A stretch of DNA of 64,000 bases from Aspidapion aeneum (GCA_963576565.1 OY755046.1:69903719-69967718); one strand, 5' to 3'. Shown: positions 11,391 through 24,393, numbered from the stretch's first letter. A program made the numbers and translations. The notes: a model not told the origin generated them from the sequence alone.

Positions 11391-11504
11391 AATAGACCGG
11401 TATACTTTGTAAGTGCGACGAATTGTAGCCCTCGCTATGCTCGGTACAACCTTCTGTTCTCGGGATAAAAAGTGTTACTTTATCTCCTGTAGCGCTATTC
11501 TTGA

Positions 11505-11590
11505 TTTTCGGGGAAATTTTATTCCTCTCTCCAATACACGATCTGATTGGTCCAAGCATACAAGGCAATGCAAATATGCACACCTGATTG
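11505..11590 (+). repeat. Left arm of an inverted pair flanking a hAT-like element
   Basis: The segment beginning CTATTCTTGATTTTCGGGG is an inverted copy of 14393-14483; both include GGGGAAATTTTATTCCT or its complement and a TGATTGGT CCAAT-box-like motif. The two arms bracket the element 11739-14379. Confidence 0.65.
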
Positions 11591-11738
11591 GTCAAATCAA
11601 TTAATTCATCTCCTTATTTGTATGATTTTTGACCGAAGGTGTTCGTGAGAGAAATAAAAATAATTTTCATCAAAAATGTTGTCATTAAACGGTTTGCTAT
11701 TTCTTGACGAACCGTGGTCATGAAAGGAAAAGGGGGTG

Positions 11739-14379
11739 CAGGGCTCTCAACAGATAAACAGCAAAATAATATGAAAAATATGAACTTTTTTAATAAAATT
11801 ATAAAAAATATGAAATTAAGAAAACAAAATATGAAGGAAATATGAATAAAAAATTAAGTTTTTTTTGGGTCCTCTACCAAATGGCTTGTTAATGTCAAAT
11901 CCAACTTTTTTTAGGAAAACTCATTTACTAAAATATATATTTCTTAATTTTATTTAGTAAGAAAAGTATTAACAAGCATTTTCAAGTTGAATTAGGCCTG
12001 GATGGGGTATGGTCAAACAAAAACAAGGCACATTTTTTAAAGTATATTTTACAACAAGGTATAAGGTGTTTCTGTATTTCGAAACCAAGGTCTACTGCAA
12101 TTATTCAAAGAAATAGAAAAAAATTATAAATGCAAAAGTTGTAGGATTTATCCTATACCATCAAAAAAAGTTATAGAAAAACACAAACATTGTAAATCTC
12201 TTCCAGAACATCTTACAAATTAATATGTTAATGATTTAACTTTAAAAAAATAGATATTTTGTTTCTAAACTCAAAAATATATGATAAACTGCCATTTGGT
12301 AAAGCCACTGTTAAAATATTAGCATCCACAATTTCTAGCGGTTTGGTACCTACTCTACATTTCTTGAAAATAGGCACCCTATTTTCTATCTCTTGAAATA
12401 AGTGCAGTAGACCTTTGTGGAAATATACCAAAACCCTGTACATCTAGTAATACAGAAAATATAAGTATACTCGATGATAACTTGGTATACTTTAATTACC
12501 TAATCCAAACTCAAACATTAAAAAAAAAACTCAACATTACAGAGTAAAAGAATAAAATTCATGAAAAAGCCCTGGTCAATTAGACTTTTTCAGAACTAAC
12601 CACGGATGACCAAAACAACTGATTAATATAAAAAATGCAACAAACATAAGAATAATAAAACAAAAGGCAAAAAAGCCCTACTTTATTCAGACTTTCTCAC
12701 AGGCAACAAACTAATAATAGACTAAAAGGAGCAAGTTTAAAAGTTCAAGACTATGAAAAATATTGAAAATTTCCACACTTATTCTATGACTGAAGTTTCT
12801 TCATTGGGGAAAATATGAAAAATATGAAGGTTTTTCTAAAAATATGAAGTTTTATGACGAGTCGTTAAATACCGAGATGAATTCCAAGACGTGCGCAAGC
12901 GTTGATCTGTCACTTCTGCCAACCAATCAACTGAGAGATATTTCAGTATAGTTTTATACAGCAAAACTTTAATAATTCCCAGTTCTTTTTGATGAAAATT
13001 CGTCGTTTTTGTGCTGTGAAAATGCCGGTGACGTGCAAGTTGTGTGACAAATTATTTAGTGCCCAATTTAATTTGAATAAACACTGTCAAAGTAAACATG
13101 GCATACAAAAACAAAGGTATTCCATGCAGAAAGTGTTTTTATGTTTAGATGCCTAGAATGTAAATGCTCCTTCCCAAAAAACTTGGATCTGTGTGATCAT
13201 TTGAAATACAAACACAATCAAGAAATACTGCATATACCTCAAAAAATATTAATCGCAGCACGTAGATATTGTATATTTTTGAAATCAGAAAAAAAGACGA
13301 ATCTTAAAATGCAAAAATATACAGGGTGTTCCCTCTCAAAAAATCGACTTCATTGTCACAGTCGTTGTTTTTTTGTGATGTCGGGTATTTCTAGGGGAGA
13401 AAAAACTGATCCCTCTTTGCGACGCTCAAATTTCAAGAGAAGCCTAAAGGTGAAAACCACATTTAGATATAGCAAGCCGTTTTTAAGCTACGGAGTGTTT
13501 TTGTCTGCATTTTGGGAGGGGGTCTATAACTTTTTTGTTTATGAAAATTTTGTTTTTGTGTAAAGAGCTTTCTTATAGATCTTTTCTTGAAGAATTGACA
13601 GATGTAAACGGTGTTTATTTATCTCTTTTGGTTTCTAAGATATTGCATAAAGTTGTTATTTTTCTTACAGAATAACTCTTTTTTTCGATTTTTAAAATCA
13701 GCTTAAAATTTTCTTTAAAATGTGAAAATAAAAAAAATACAAAAATATAAAGAAATAAAGGGATCCTCCCATAAAGAAAAATTAATTTTATGTGATATCT
13801 CAAAAACTAACCGTGACAAATGAAATTTAATTTAACAGTTGAATTCCTCTTAAAAAAGTGTCTTAAGAATGTTTTCACAGAAATAAAAAATATTAATAAA
13901 TTTTTTTATTTCGCAGTTTAAAAACGGCTTGCTATATCAAAATGCGATTTTCACCTTTAAGCTTCTTTTGAAATTTGAGTGTCGCAAAGTGGGATCAGTT
14001 TTTTTAGCCCCTCTAGAAATACCCGAAACCCCCCAAAAACATCGAATTTGGTACACCATGTACATGGTGACGGATAGAAAAAAATTATGTTGCCTTTTAA
14101 AGTTGTGATTTCAATGACACCCGGTACCTACATAAAATCATACCTAAAAATTAGAATTGACCATTATTTTTTACCTTGAATTTTTTATTATACGTTAAGC
14201 TCTTCGATCTCGCGCCAATCACGGTATTCGCGCCAATAATTTAAATTAGACATTTTGACGTTAATTTTAGCGCATGCTCCTTTGATGGAATTCATCTCGG
14301 TATTTAACGACTCGTGTTTTATGAAGTCTGAATAAAAATATAAACATTTTTATAAAATATGAAGGTGTTGAGAGCCTTG
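11739..14379. mobile_element. hAT-like element, itself interrupted by another transposon
   Basis: The ends CAGGGCTCTCAAC (11739) and GTTGAGAGCCTTG (ending 14379) are of hAT type. The interior near both ends is rich in AATATGAA motifs. Flanking 8-mers are poorly conserved. No intact transposase is visible. The 8-bp-TSD element 12857-14315 has inserted near its right end. Confidence 0.6.
12857..14315 (+). mobile_element. 8-bp-TSD DNA transposon with C2H2 zinc-finger reading frame, copy 1
   Basis: Inverted ends of about 29 bases (ACGAGTCGTTAAATACC and its complement) are flanked by an exact 8-bp duplication GTTTTATG (12849-12856 and 14316-14323). Just inside the left end a reading frame starts at 12991 (MKIRRFCAVKMPVTCKLC) with a C-x2-C...H-x4-H finger. 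After a frameshift a second finger follows (CLECKCSFPKNLDLCDHL, 13147). The rest is non-coding and contains the remains of a CAGGGTGT-type MITE at 13321-14060. An 8-bp duplication fits hAT, P or related superfamilies; the ends match none that I recall. Confidence 0.8.
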
Positions 14380-14392
14380 GGAGTGGCATAAC

Positions 14393-14483
14393 ACGCATGG
14401 AGCAACCAGATGTGCATTGGCTTTCATGTGTAGACCAATCAGAGCCAGGAAAGGAATAAAATTTCCCCAAAAATCAAGAATAG
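14393..14483 (-). repeat. Right arm of inverted pair flanking the hAT-like element
   Basis: This is the inverted counterpart of 11505-11590 (GACCAATCAG, GGAATAAAATTTCCCC, AATCAAGAATAG). Confidence 0.65.
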
Positions 14484-14929
14484 GTGTATAATACACTATT
14501 TCATTTAAAAGATGTTGGAATGTACTATTTCGTGTGAATTTTTTTTAACAAAAATTTTTGTTGATTTTTTTCCTAAACTTGACGTATTGTACATATTTAG
14601 TCGGTTATAATTTTTTGATAGTTGAGAATCTTATATGTAGCTTAAAAACTATGTATTTATTAATTAAAACAAAAAAAATTGGTGAGATCCATTATATAAT
14701 AACTAGGTTGAAATATAAAAGGGCGTTAGAATTTGATATTTGGCAAGTTTTTTTTGGACCTTTTTTACCCAATATACTGGTTATTCGATACATTCCTTTG
14801 GGATGTGATTAAGGTCACTTATCATAAAGCAAGCTTTACAGGTAGCGAAGCCTGACTGATTTCTATTTTTGGGTTATAATAATTCCTGATATGTTTTCCT
14901 CGGTTTCGCAAGGCCCTTAAAATTTTTTT

Positions 14930-17720
14930 CAAAAAAATATTAACATATGATATATGTTTTTTAGCTAATTTAATCGTCCCGAATCCAAATCTGCAATTAT
15001 TTTTCTGATATCTCATTTAGTTTTCGAATTATGATTAAATAAAAAATCCAAGATGCAGACTTTTTTTTTTTTAATCATAAAAAATCAGTCCATGAAGATA
15101 ACTTAGATTTTGTTGATCCATTCCGTTCAGAAAGAATCATAATACCGTCAAAAAAATATGACGCGTCAGTATCTCGATGGACGCGTATTTGACAGCTCTC
15201 CGGAAACGACCTATTTTTGACACATTTTGACGGTTTCTTTGTTAATTATCTCGGAAACCGTTACAGCTACAGCAAAACTAATTCCAGATTTGGAATCAGG
15301 AGAGCCGAATTAATTAAAAAGCATATGTCACATGTTAATATTCCGAAAATATATATTTTCGATTCTTGACAAAATACCATTTGTAGTATGTCAGCGTTAA
15401 AGCATCCAGGATATGGAAAAATCCAATGAGCTTCCAACTTTTTATGCTGTTCGGTTTAGAAATGATCACTTATGATGTGTGTTAAATTTTATGCCGTTTT
15501 TGAGTTGAGTTTTTTTTATATGACGTTTCAAAGTTCACGTGAAAAGGCGGGAAAATGACTGTTTTTCGCAAAATTTGTAAAAAAAACAACTTTTTCCAAA
15601 AAAATATTGGCATATGATATATGTCTTTTATCTAATTCGATCGTCCGGAATCCAAATCTGCAATTATTTTTCTGATATCTCATTTAGTTTTCGAATTATG
15701 ATTAAAGAAAAATCCAATATGCAGACTTTTTTTTTAAAAATCATAAAAAATCAGTCCATAAAGATAACTTAGATTTTGTTGATCCATTCCGTTCAGAAAG
15801 AATCATAATACCGTCAAAAAAATATGACGCGTCAGTATCTCGATGGACGCGTATTTGACAGCTCTCCGGAAACGACCTATTTTTGACACATTTTGACGGT
15901 TTCTTTGTTAATTATCTCGGAAACCGTTACAGCTACAGCAAAACTAATTCCAGATTTGGAATCAGGAGAGAGAATTAATTAAAAAGCATATGTCACATGT
16001 CAATATTCCGAAAATATATATTTTCGATTCTTGACAAAATACCATTTGTAGTATGTCAGCGTTAAAGCATCCAGGATATGGAAAAATCCAATGAGCTTCC
16101 AACTTTTTATGCTGTTCGGTTTAGAAATGATCACTTATGATGTGTGTTAAATTTTATGCCGTTTTTGAGTTGAGTTTTTTTTATATGACGTTTCAAAGTT
16201 CACGTGAAAAGGCGGGAAAATGACTGTTTTTCGCAAAATTTGTAAAAAAAACAACTTTTTCCAAAAAAATATTGGCATATGATATATGTCTTTTATCTAA
16301 TTCGATCGTCCGGAATCCAAATCTGCAATTATTTTTCTGATATCTCATTTAGTTTTCGAATTATGATTAAAGAAAAATCCAATATGCAGACTTTTTTTTT
16401 AAAAATCATAAAAAATCAGTCCATAAAGATAACTTAGATTTTGTTGATCCATTCCGTTCAGAAAGAATCATAATACCGTCAAAAAAATATGACGCGTCAG
16501 TATCTCGATGGACGCGTATTTGACAGCTCTCCGGAAACGACCTATTTTTGACACATTTTGACGGTTTCTTTGTTAATTATCTCGGAAACCGTTACAGCTA
16601 CAGCAAAACTAATTCCAGATTTGGAATCAGGAGAGAGAATTAATTAAAAAGCATATGTCACATGTCAATATTCCGAAAATATATATTTTCGATTCTTGAC
16701 AAAATACCATTTGTAGTATGTCAGCGTTAAAGCATCCAGGATATGGAAAAATCCAATGAGCTTCCAACTTTTTATGCTGTTCGGTTTAGAAATGATCACT
16801 TATGATGTGTGTTAAATTTTATGCCGTTTTTGAGTTGAGTTTTTTTTATATGACGTTTCAAAGTTCACGTGAAAAGGCAGGAAAATGACTGTTTTTCGCA
16901 AAATTTGTAAAAAAAACAACTTTTTCCAAAAAAATATTGGCATATGATATATGTCTTTTATCTAATTCGATCGTCCGGAATCCAAATCTGCAATTATTTT
17001 TCTGATATCTCATTTAGTTTTCGAATTATGATTAAAGAAAAATCCAATATGCAGACTTTTTTTTTAAAAATCATAAAAAATCAGTCCATCAAGATAACTT
17101 AGATTTTGTTGATCCGTTCCGTTCAGAAATTTGTATTTGACAGCTCTCCGGAAACGACCTATTTTTGACACATTTTGACGGTTTCTTTGTTAATTATCTC
17201 GAAAACCGTTACAGCTACAGCAAAACTAATTGTAGATTTGGAATCAGGAGTACCGAATTAGTTAATAAACATATATCACATGTCAATATTCCGAAAATAT
17301 TTTTTTTTGCATTCTTGACAAAATACAATTTATAGTATCAGTCAGTCAGCGCCAAAGCATCCAGGATATGGAAAAATCCAATGAGCTTCCAACTTTTGAT
17401 ATTGTTCGGTTTAGAAATGATCATTTATGGTGTGTGTTAAATTTTATGCCATTTTTATGTTTATTTTTTGTTTATATGACGTTTTAAAGTTATGGCGGGG
17501 GGTTATGGTAAAAAGACGGGAAAATGACGGTTTTTCGCAAAATTTGTGTGCATTAAAAAAAACCAATCTTTTTCCAAAAAAATATTAACCTAGGATATAT
17601 GTTTTTAGCTAATTCGATGGTCCTAAATCCAAATCTGCAATTATTTTTCTGATATCTCATTTAGTTTTCGAATTATGATTAGTGAAAAAATCCAATATAC
17701 AGACTTTATGGTGTACCTTG
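14930..17720. repeat. 665-bp tandem satellite, about four copies
   Basis: The landmark TCTGATATCTCATTTAG recurs at 15004, 15671, 16336, 17001 and 17648, giving periods of 667, 665, 665 and 647. The two central copies are almost identical and the outer ones diverge, as expected for unequal exchange. There is no coding capacity. Confidence 0.92.
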
Positions 17721-17964
17721 ATAGTGATATTAAATTTTTTTTAAAATAATCGGTCTGTGCGGTTGGTCTGAAAGACCTTGTATACTAATTTTGACAAAAA
17801 TGTCATAACAAATAATACTTGCTATGGACCATTTATAAAAACTAAAGTTTTTTTCATTGCATGTGAAATCCCTATGTACCGTAGTAAAAAATTTGCACTG
17901 TATAAAGTACTGTTAAAGATGTATGTATGTATGTTCTTCATGCATCTTAGAGACCCTGTATATA

Positions 17965-18670
17965 CAGGGTGTCCCATAACTTAGGGGTCATAGGCCAACA
18001 GGTGATAGATGAGGTCATGTCTGATAAAAAAGTTCCTATAATGCATGGGCCAAAACTCTTTCTTTGTCGAGATACAGAGCATCAAAGTTGGCGATTTTTT
18101 AAACTTTTTTGATAATAACTTTTTAAAAAAACGCAGTAAAAATATGACTGAAATTGGGTAAATTCATGTATTAGAAGAACAGCAATAAATTGAAATAAAA
18201 ATTATTTAAAAAAAAAATTGTCGGTTAATTTTTTTTTCAAAAAACTATTTTTTTGGTATAAACTTTTCTGAATGCCATATTAAACGCATTTTTTTTTATA
18301 TTTTTTGTTAATAAAAACAAGTCTTTAGCGAGACATAATAATAAAATATTATTGATATTTTTTAAAAGAATAAGTAAGCAAAAATTAATTTAAAAAAAAT
18401 TATTATTTTTTATACATTTTTGGAGGTTATTTTGACAGCCTGTATCTATCTACAACTTGTAATTTTATCAAAAATAGAAATACCGCATTTTTGAATCACA
18501 ATTGACAGATTTTATTTTTTTTGTTAAACCCTGTTTCCCCCCACTCCTCTTAAAATCCTATATCTTAAAAACAGATGTGTGTTGACCCCCATGTTATATA
18601 AACTTTTTTCTCGGAAATAACCTCCTCTATTACCTGCTGCACTAGGGCCCCTAAGTTATGGGACACCCTG
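17965..18670. mobile_element. MITE with CAGGGTGTCCCATAACTTAG ends
   Basis: The termini CAGGGTGTCCCATAACTTAG and CTAAGTTATGGGACACCCTG are exact inverted repeats flanked by TA. The length is 706 bases and the interior is AT-rich without coding capacity. Confidence 0.9.
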
Positions 18671-19124
18671 TATAACATACTCAATTCAAAATCAAAAGAG
18701 GGAAATCTCGGCCCTCTATTTCTACATTTGGAGAAACTGAGGGGGTTAGTTTTTTACTTTTTTTAATTAACTACGTCAGTGAACATAAAAAAGAAAGCAT
18801 ATTTGTCTCTCAAAATTTTACCAATCCCACACTGAAAAAAGTCTTAATTGAATTAACAGGCTTCGAAAATTAAACATTTCAACAGATAATTTGGGAGTTA
18901 ATAAATGTGAGATGTTTATTTTGGGACTTGGAACCACTAATTCAATTCTTGATTGCCTAATAAAAAAATAAATAAACAAAACATTTAGCTTTTTAGATAT
19001 TTGACCTATTTTTACAAGTTACAATTCAATACGTCTTGAAAAAAAAGAATTGAATAAAATTTTTTGGTAAAAGTTGGTTTCTAGAACTAAGAGTGCGCAC
19101 AGGGCCCCTACAGTATCATAAAGG

Positions 19125-19275
19125 ACAGTGGCGTATATCAGGGGGAGAGCGCCCCCCTCCCGAAGTTAAGATTTTTTTAGATATTTTCCACATATTTCAT
19201 GAATACAAACATAAAATACGGCCTCATGGGGTTTCGCCCCCCCCCCCCAAAACTGTCTCGGGCTCAAGAACAAAT
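19125..19275. mobile_element. Short hAT-like fragment (CAGTGGCGTATATC end)
   Basis: The end CAGTGGCGTATATC and the phrase ACGGCCTCATGGGGTTTCG resemble the element at 63426-63554, which has both ends. Here only one end is clear. Confidence 0.5.
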
Positions 19276-20149
19276 AAAAAATCGTCTAAGATCATAAAAT
19301 AAAATGGCATAACAGTCCTATGTTAAAAACGGAATTGTTAATAACCGGACATTATCAAAAACGTCATTCTTCAAAACAAGACAAGAGCAAAATCGAAGTT
19401 CTGTATAACGTCTTTTATAAAAACGAGACAAAAAAATAAAATAAAGTGTATTATAAGTTTTTAAGAAAATTTGAAAAAATCTCAACTTTTCAGATTTTGG
19501 GGCGTCTGGGGGTTTTTTTGAGCTTTTTGCAGCCATTAAAAAAGAACTAATATGATATTATTTTTTAGTTATACAGGGTGTTCGGTACATGAACCGTCAA
19601 CATTTTTTGGGATATTGTTGGGGTTATTTGTTACCTTTTTAACCTTGGAACTTGGGTCCTTAGAGTCACGGCTAAAGAAATATGAATTTTTTAATTTTTT
19701 TTTAAATTACCCAAAATTCCACCTTTAAATCCTCGTAAGCTTTTTATTAATGTCTAGAAAAGCACCATTTTTTTTATAATTCTGTAATCTTATGCTACTT
19801 GAACTAGTTAATAGATTTGTTAAAATTTATGTACAGTCGGGGACTTTTTAAATGGCCGCCCTCGAAAATAAAAAAAGTCCTTATTTAAAATTCGGCTCAA
19901 TCAATCAATTTTAACAAATCTATTAATTAGTTGAAGAAGCATAAGATTACAGAATGATAACAAAAAAATGGTGCTTTTTCAGACATTAATAAAAAGCTTA
20001 AGAGGGTTTAAAGGTGGGATTTTGGATAATTTAATAAAAAAAATTTAAAAATTCAGGTCTCTTTAGCCGTGACTCTAGGGACCCAAGTTCCAAGGTTGAA
20101 AAGGTAGCAAATGACCCCAAAAATATCCCAAAAAATGTTGACGGTTCAT

Positions 20150-21135
20150 TAGGGTTACCAGATAAAAACGTCTCTAACCAGGACCAGCCGTCAAAAAAAT
20201 CCGGACAAAATCCGGACGTCAAAATTTTTTCGATGCCACACACAAAAAATCAACTTTGTTTTTATTGAAACAATAACTAATAAATAACATAATATATCTA
20301 CTATTTTATAGGTACTTTTCACTGCTTTGTATTTTATTCAACAGCGTTGAATTTTTAGGCAGAAGTACAAAATCGTAAAATTCTGACCAGCTGATATTTC
20401 TTAAATTGTATGAAGTCATGAGTATTCCTTTTACAGAAGATAAAAGCAGCCTATTTCTTTCTTTGGTCCACTGGGTAGAAATACTTGCATTAATATATTT
20501 TGCTCATTTTTCGTGGGTAGGCAAATTGTGGTCATCAGAAGTAAAATTGTCTGATATGTACTTTTTTAGATTACAAACTTCATCAAAAAAATTGTGTGTG
20601 CTAAGACCACACGGCAGAAGTGTAAACTTCAACAAGGCGAAATTAATAATACTACTTTAAGCGGGGTCTTAACATAACGTTTTACCTTACGTCTTGCCTG
20701 TCAGTCAAAAGGGTCAAGTATGACGGTTAAAAGACTAGCGTAGACACTTGATAGTTTTAACGTACGTTTTTAGATCAGTTTTTGATACAAAACGATGGTT
20801 TTATTGGAAAACAATGCGTGATCCGGTCAGTTCTCTAGGCGGTCTTCCGTCTTAAATCAGTTCAAGTAAAACGTCCGTTTTTCCGTCTACACACAAAGTT
20901 TACTTGGTGCGTTTTGACTGAACAGGCAAGATGTAAGGTAAAACGTTATGTGAAGACCCCGCTTAAAGGTGAATTAACACTGCTAAATTTATCGACGATT
21001 ATTGTTTAATTACATTTTTTGAAACTAGTTTATTTTGCATTATTTGATGTTTATAAAGGCGGCTACTTTAAAATCCGGACGTTTATGAAAAATCCGCCCG
21101 GACTCACCCGGACGTAGTAACGTCTGGTAACCCTA
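20150..21135. mobile_element. hAT-type non-autonomous element nested in a MITE
   Basis: The ends TAGGGTTACCAGA and TCTGGTAACCCTA are inverted. An exact 8-bp duplication CGGTTCAT lies at 20142-20149 and 21136-21143. It holds an 84-codon frame (20406-20660) with no recognised domain and a third nested MITE at 20656-20967. The phrase CACGGCAGAAGTGTAAACTT near 20610 recurs at 62415. Confidence 0.88.
20656..20967. mobile_element. MITE with TTTAAGCGGGGTCTT ends, innermost of three
   Basis: Inverted ends of about 40 bases (TTTAAGCGGGGTCTTAACAT and AAGACCCCGCTTAAA) define a 312-bp element. Related sequence occurs at 38398-39050, and half of it is built into the 1-kb tandem repeat at 38700-41830. Confidence 0.85.
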
Positions 21136-21343
21136 CGGTTCATGTGCCGAACACCCTGTATAAGTATATATTTTAAATGTACACCTGTGTGAATTTGGGT
21201 TTTACAGCTGCAATTAAAAATTTGGCCGCCATGTTGGCCGCCATCTTGAATGTCTCAGCATTAGATTTTGAGGTGGCAACAGGGATATTCGGATTCAGCG
21301 GGGGTCGAAATAGGGGGAATTAACCATTTGCCAAAAAGTAATA

Positions 21344-21528
21344 CAGTCGAACCTCTCTAACTCGAACCTCTATAACTCGAACCCCTCTATAACTCAAACC
21401 TTTTAAGTGGTCCCTGCACTTTTTACATGTATTTTAACCTATGTAACTCGAGTTTCTATAACTCGAACTCTCCATAACTCGAACTGTTTTGGTTGTCCCT
21501 TCAGGTTCGAGTTATAGAGGTTCGACTG
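21344..21528. mobile_element. Pogo/Tigger-like MITE, 185 bp
   Basis: The ends CAGTCGAACCTCTCTAACTC and GAGTTATAGAGGTTCGACTG are flanked by TA. Inner subterminal repeats of CTATAACTCGAAC are typical of pogo-group MITEs. Confidence 0.9.
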
Positions 21529-21529
21529 T

Positions 21530-22550
21530 ATAAAATGCTTCTAGAAAGTGGATTTTTCGAAATCTTGTCTTAACTAAAAGGAAAAACGTTTAAAAAATTT
21601 GATGTTATACTTAAAACAATAGTCCAAGTGTTTCTAGAATGTGGTGACCCTAATCTTGGCGGGATTTTAATTAATTTTTTTGCTTAATTAATACGCGCTG
21701 AACGCTTTATTTAGCTCGGACTTTATTGCTTTTTGTAAACAGTAATTTTAGACCATTTCTGCCAATCATTTTTATTACGCATACTTTAGATTGCGTTCAT
21801 TAGGATTTTTTTATTTTATTTTTTTTTAATTTGTTTTTTAAAAGTCTATTTTTATATCTTGGGCACGGCAGTGTCCCGTCAAGTTCGTGTAAACTGTTGT
21901 ATCATCTTTTCTTGAAACATTTCAGCCCATATTTGACCTATCAAAAAACTTTACTTCGGAATGGGTTAACAACCCCTCCAAGTTTCATGGACTTTCAAAA
22001 AGTAGTAAAGTAGTTACGAAATTTTAAATACCGTCGAAATTGCCACTCACTCATGTATAGATCATCAAAATTCTACTGTATTTCCAGACTGATATAAATT
22101 ATGACCACGCCCTTGGAAAAAATCAAAAAACCCCAAAATTCTAATTTACTCCCCTCCCCTATACATGAAAAATTATGTAAAAGTAACATTGCTCACTTCC
22201 AGAAGCGCTAAAGAGCTGAGCTGATATCAGAACACTCAAAAAATTATTTTATGCTTTTTAGTCCATTTTATCTTTTTTCAAAAAGTTTTTTTTTTCTAAA
22301 TTTATTTAATATTGGTATTTTTTGCAGATAGCGCTAGACAGTGGCGGCTCATGACAGTAAAGTTTGTGAGTTCTGCCGATAGGGTATAAAAAATGCTATT
22401 TTTTTACAGTCTCCAGATCACGTATCTATTATAAAAAGTAAAAAATTGCCAAGTTTGGTTTGGCAAAAATTACAATGCCTAGGAAAAAATAGCGTTTTTA
22501 CAAAAGATTTAATTCACATTCACTACCTTAGCATAATATGTACAGCGTGT
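21530..22550. other. Unassigned repeats
   Basis: The stretch 21895-22090 (CATCTTTTCTTGAAACATTT, GTAGTTACGAAATTT, CCACTCACTCATGTATAGAT) recurs at 54770-54995, so it is a dispersed repeat. A hAT-like start CAGTGGCGGCTCATGAC is at 22340. No gene was recognised. Confidence 0.6.
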
Positions 22551-22552
22551 CC

Positions 22553-24041
22553 CATTTTCGATGGGATTAAATGGGAAACTCGGTTATTATTAAAGATATC
22601 GATTTTCTGAGTGCACCTTACCGTGCTCTTTTTTGGAGCCCTTAAAAATGGTTTAATCAGATTTTTGCTATACCCCGTGGTTTCGCTAATACAGGGAGTT
22701 TTTGAAAAAATTGCATTTTAATTAATTCCTTGTATCTCGCTTATTTTGCAAGATATTTTTATTCTGTAAAAACCTTTCTATGGCAACTTTTTTAGAGCAA
22801 AATAATGACGTGGTCAATTTTCTAAAATATTGTTTAGTTTTTGAGATATGGTATTTATCATAAAAAAATTAAATACGGACCTGGACTTTTTTTATTACTA
22901 CTTTGATTAGTTCCATGCTATTATTACCTTAAAATGATAAAACTTTAATACTTTTTTGATTTAATGTTAAAAAAAACTATTTAATATTTGAAAAAAAAAA
23001 TTATAGTCCGAACCTGAAAATTTCCAACGTAATTATAAATTAAAAATTGCAAGACACACTAGTTGAACGATTTTTACTTTATCTGTTTTGAAATGATAAT
23101 TAAAAAATTTATAAATAAAGTAAAAAACGTTAAAAAGTTACAAAAATAATATCATACTAATTATTTGATAACCAAACAGCAGGTCGTGAAATTTACAAAA
23201 CAAAAGCGTGGAATTGACATTGTCATTTTACTTGTCATTTTTGTAAATGGCTTACAATTATTTTAAACTGGCTAGAAATCGACCATATCCAGACTTTGAA
23301 AAATGTGATATGTTTGACTGCTTCATTCAAGCAACAAAATCCCAATATTTAAATGGCAGAAATATTTTTATGCAAAATGCGTTAAGAAATATTACTCAAA
23401 AATGCCAACAATGTCTTACACATAATGGTAATCAGAAAGATTAGTTATTTTTCATAAAAAAAATTTTTGTATTTTTCGTAGACTTTGTTTCAAATAAATC
23501 TGTAAATTAACGTAAAACCATTTTAATATGCTAGGTATCAAAACAGTTAAACTAAAAATTGTTTAACTAGCAATTTTTAGTTTATATTTATGTTGGAAAT
23601 ATCCAGGTTCGGACTAATTTTTTTTTTTAATAATAAATATTTTTTTTTACCTTAAAACAAAATTTTTTTAAATTTTTATTATTTTATGATAATACTAGCA
23701 TGAAACCAATCAAAAAAGTAGTAAAAAAAATCTAGGTCCGTATTTAATTTTTTTATGATAAATACCATATCTCAAAAACTAAACAATATTTAAAAAAATT
23801 GATAACGTCATTATTTTCTTGTAAAAAAGTTGCCATAAAATAAGCGAGATACAAGGGATTATTAAAAATACAATTTTTTCAAAAACTCCCTGTATTAGCG
23901 AAACTACGGGGTATAGCAAAAATCTGATTACGCCATTTTTAACGGCTCAAAAAAAGAGCACGGTAAGGTGCAATCAGAAAATCAATATCTTTAATAATAA
24001 CCGAGTTTCCCATTTAATCCCATCGAAAATGGGACACGCTG
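22553..24041. mobile_element. Long-armed TA-flanked element with CAGCGTGTCCCATTTTCGAT ends and a short reading frame
   Basis: Inverted arms of several hundred bases (22553-23000 and 23600-24041) start with CAGCGTGTCCCATTTTCGAT and its complement next to TA. The unpaired centre holds a 65-codon frame (23247-23444, MAYNYFKLARNRPYPDFEK) without a recognised domain. This is larger than a usual MITE. Confidence 0.85.
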
Positions 24042-24044
24042 TAC

Positions 24045-24393
24045 TCACCAATGTTTTGCCTGCACGTATTTTCTAGACATCTGAGAACTCGTACTCGTAC
24101 ACTTTTGGGCAGTACTCGGATAAGTTTGTATACTTAAATGTATTTAAATTTAACTTCACATTTAACTCACAAATAATTTTTAAAATTTTAATTTTAACAT
24201 AATTAAAAAATAATTATATTATGTTTTAAAAATCAAATCATTTTTTCGATTTCGACAAACAACAAACAAGACCATAACCTCCTGCTCATGCGTTTGGCGT
24301 CTTTTAAATAAATAAATGCGCCGGCAAACACGCAACGCTGAGACCGCCCGCCCGGAATTGTACTGGAACTGCAAGTTTTGCAGCTCTATTTTT
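24045..24393. other. Unassigned sequence left of the second 8-bp-TSD element
   Basis: AT-rich sequence is followed by a GC-richer segment (24290-24385). The same segment resumes beyond the element at 26033, so both belong to one interrupted stretch. Confidence 0.4.

Larger units (their letters stand above)
19574..21158. mobile_element. MITE (CAGGGTGTTCGGTACATGAA ends) containing two further nested elements
   Basis: The ends CAGGGTGTTCGGTACATGAA and CATGTGCCGAACACCCTG are flanked by TA. Long inner inverted arms (AACCGTCAACATTTTTTGGG and complement) are seen at 19590-19615 and 20120-20150. The hAT-type element 20150-21135 interrupts the right arm. Confidence 0.88.

Noticed and set aside
13141..13563. 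A 140-codon zinc-finger gene
   Set aside because: It is the decayed second finger of a transposon between inverted ends and an 8-bp duplication, running on into a MITE.
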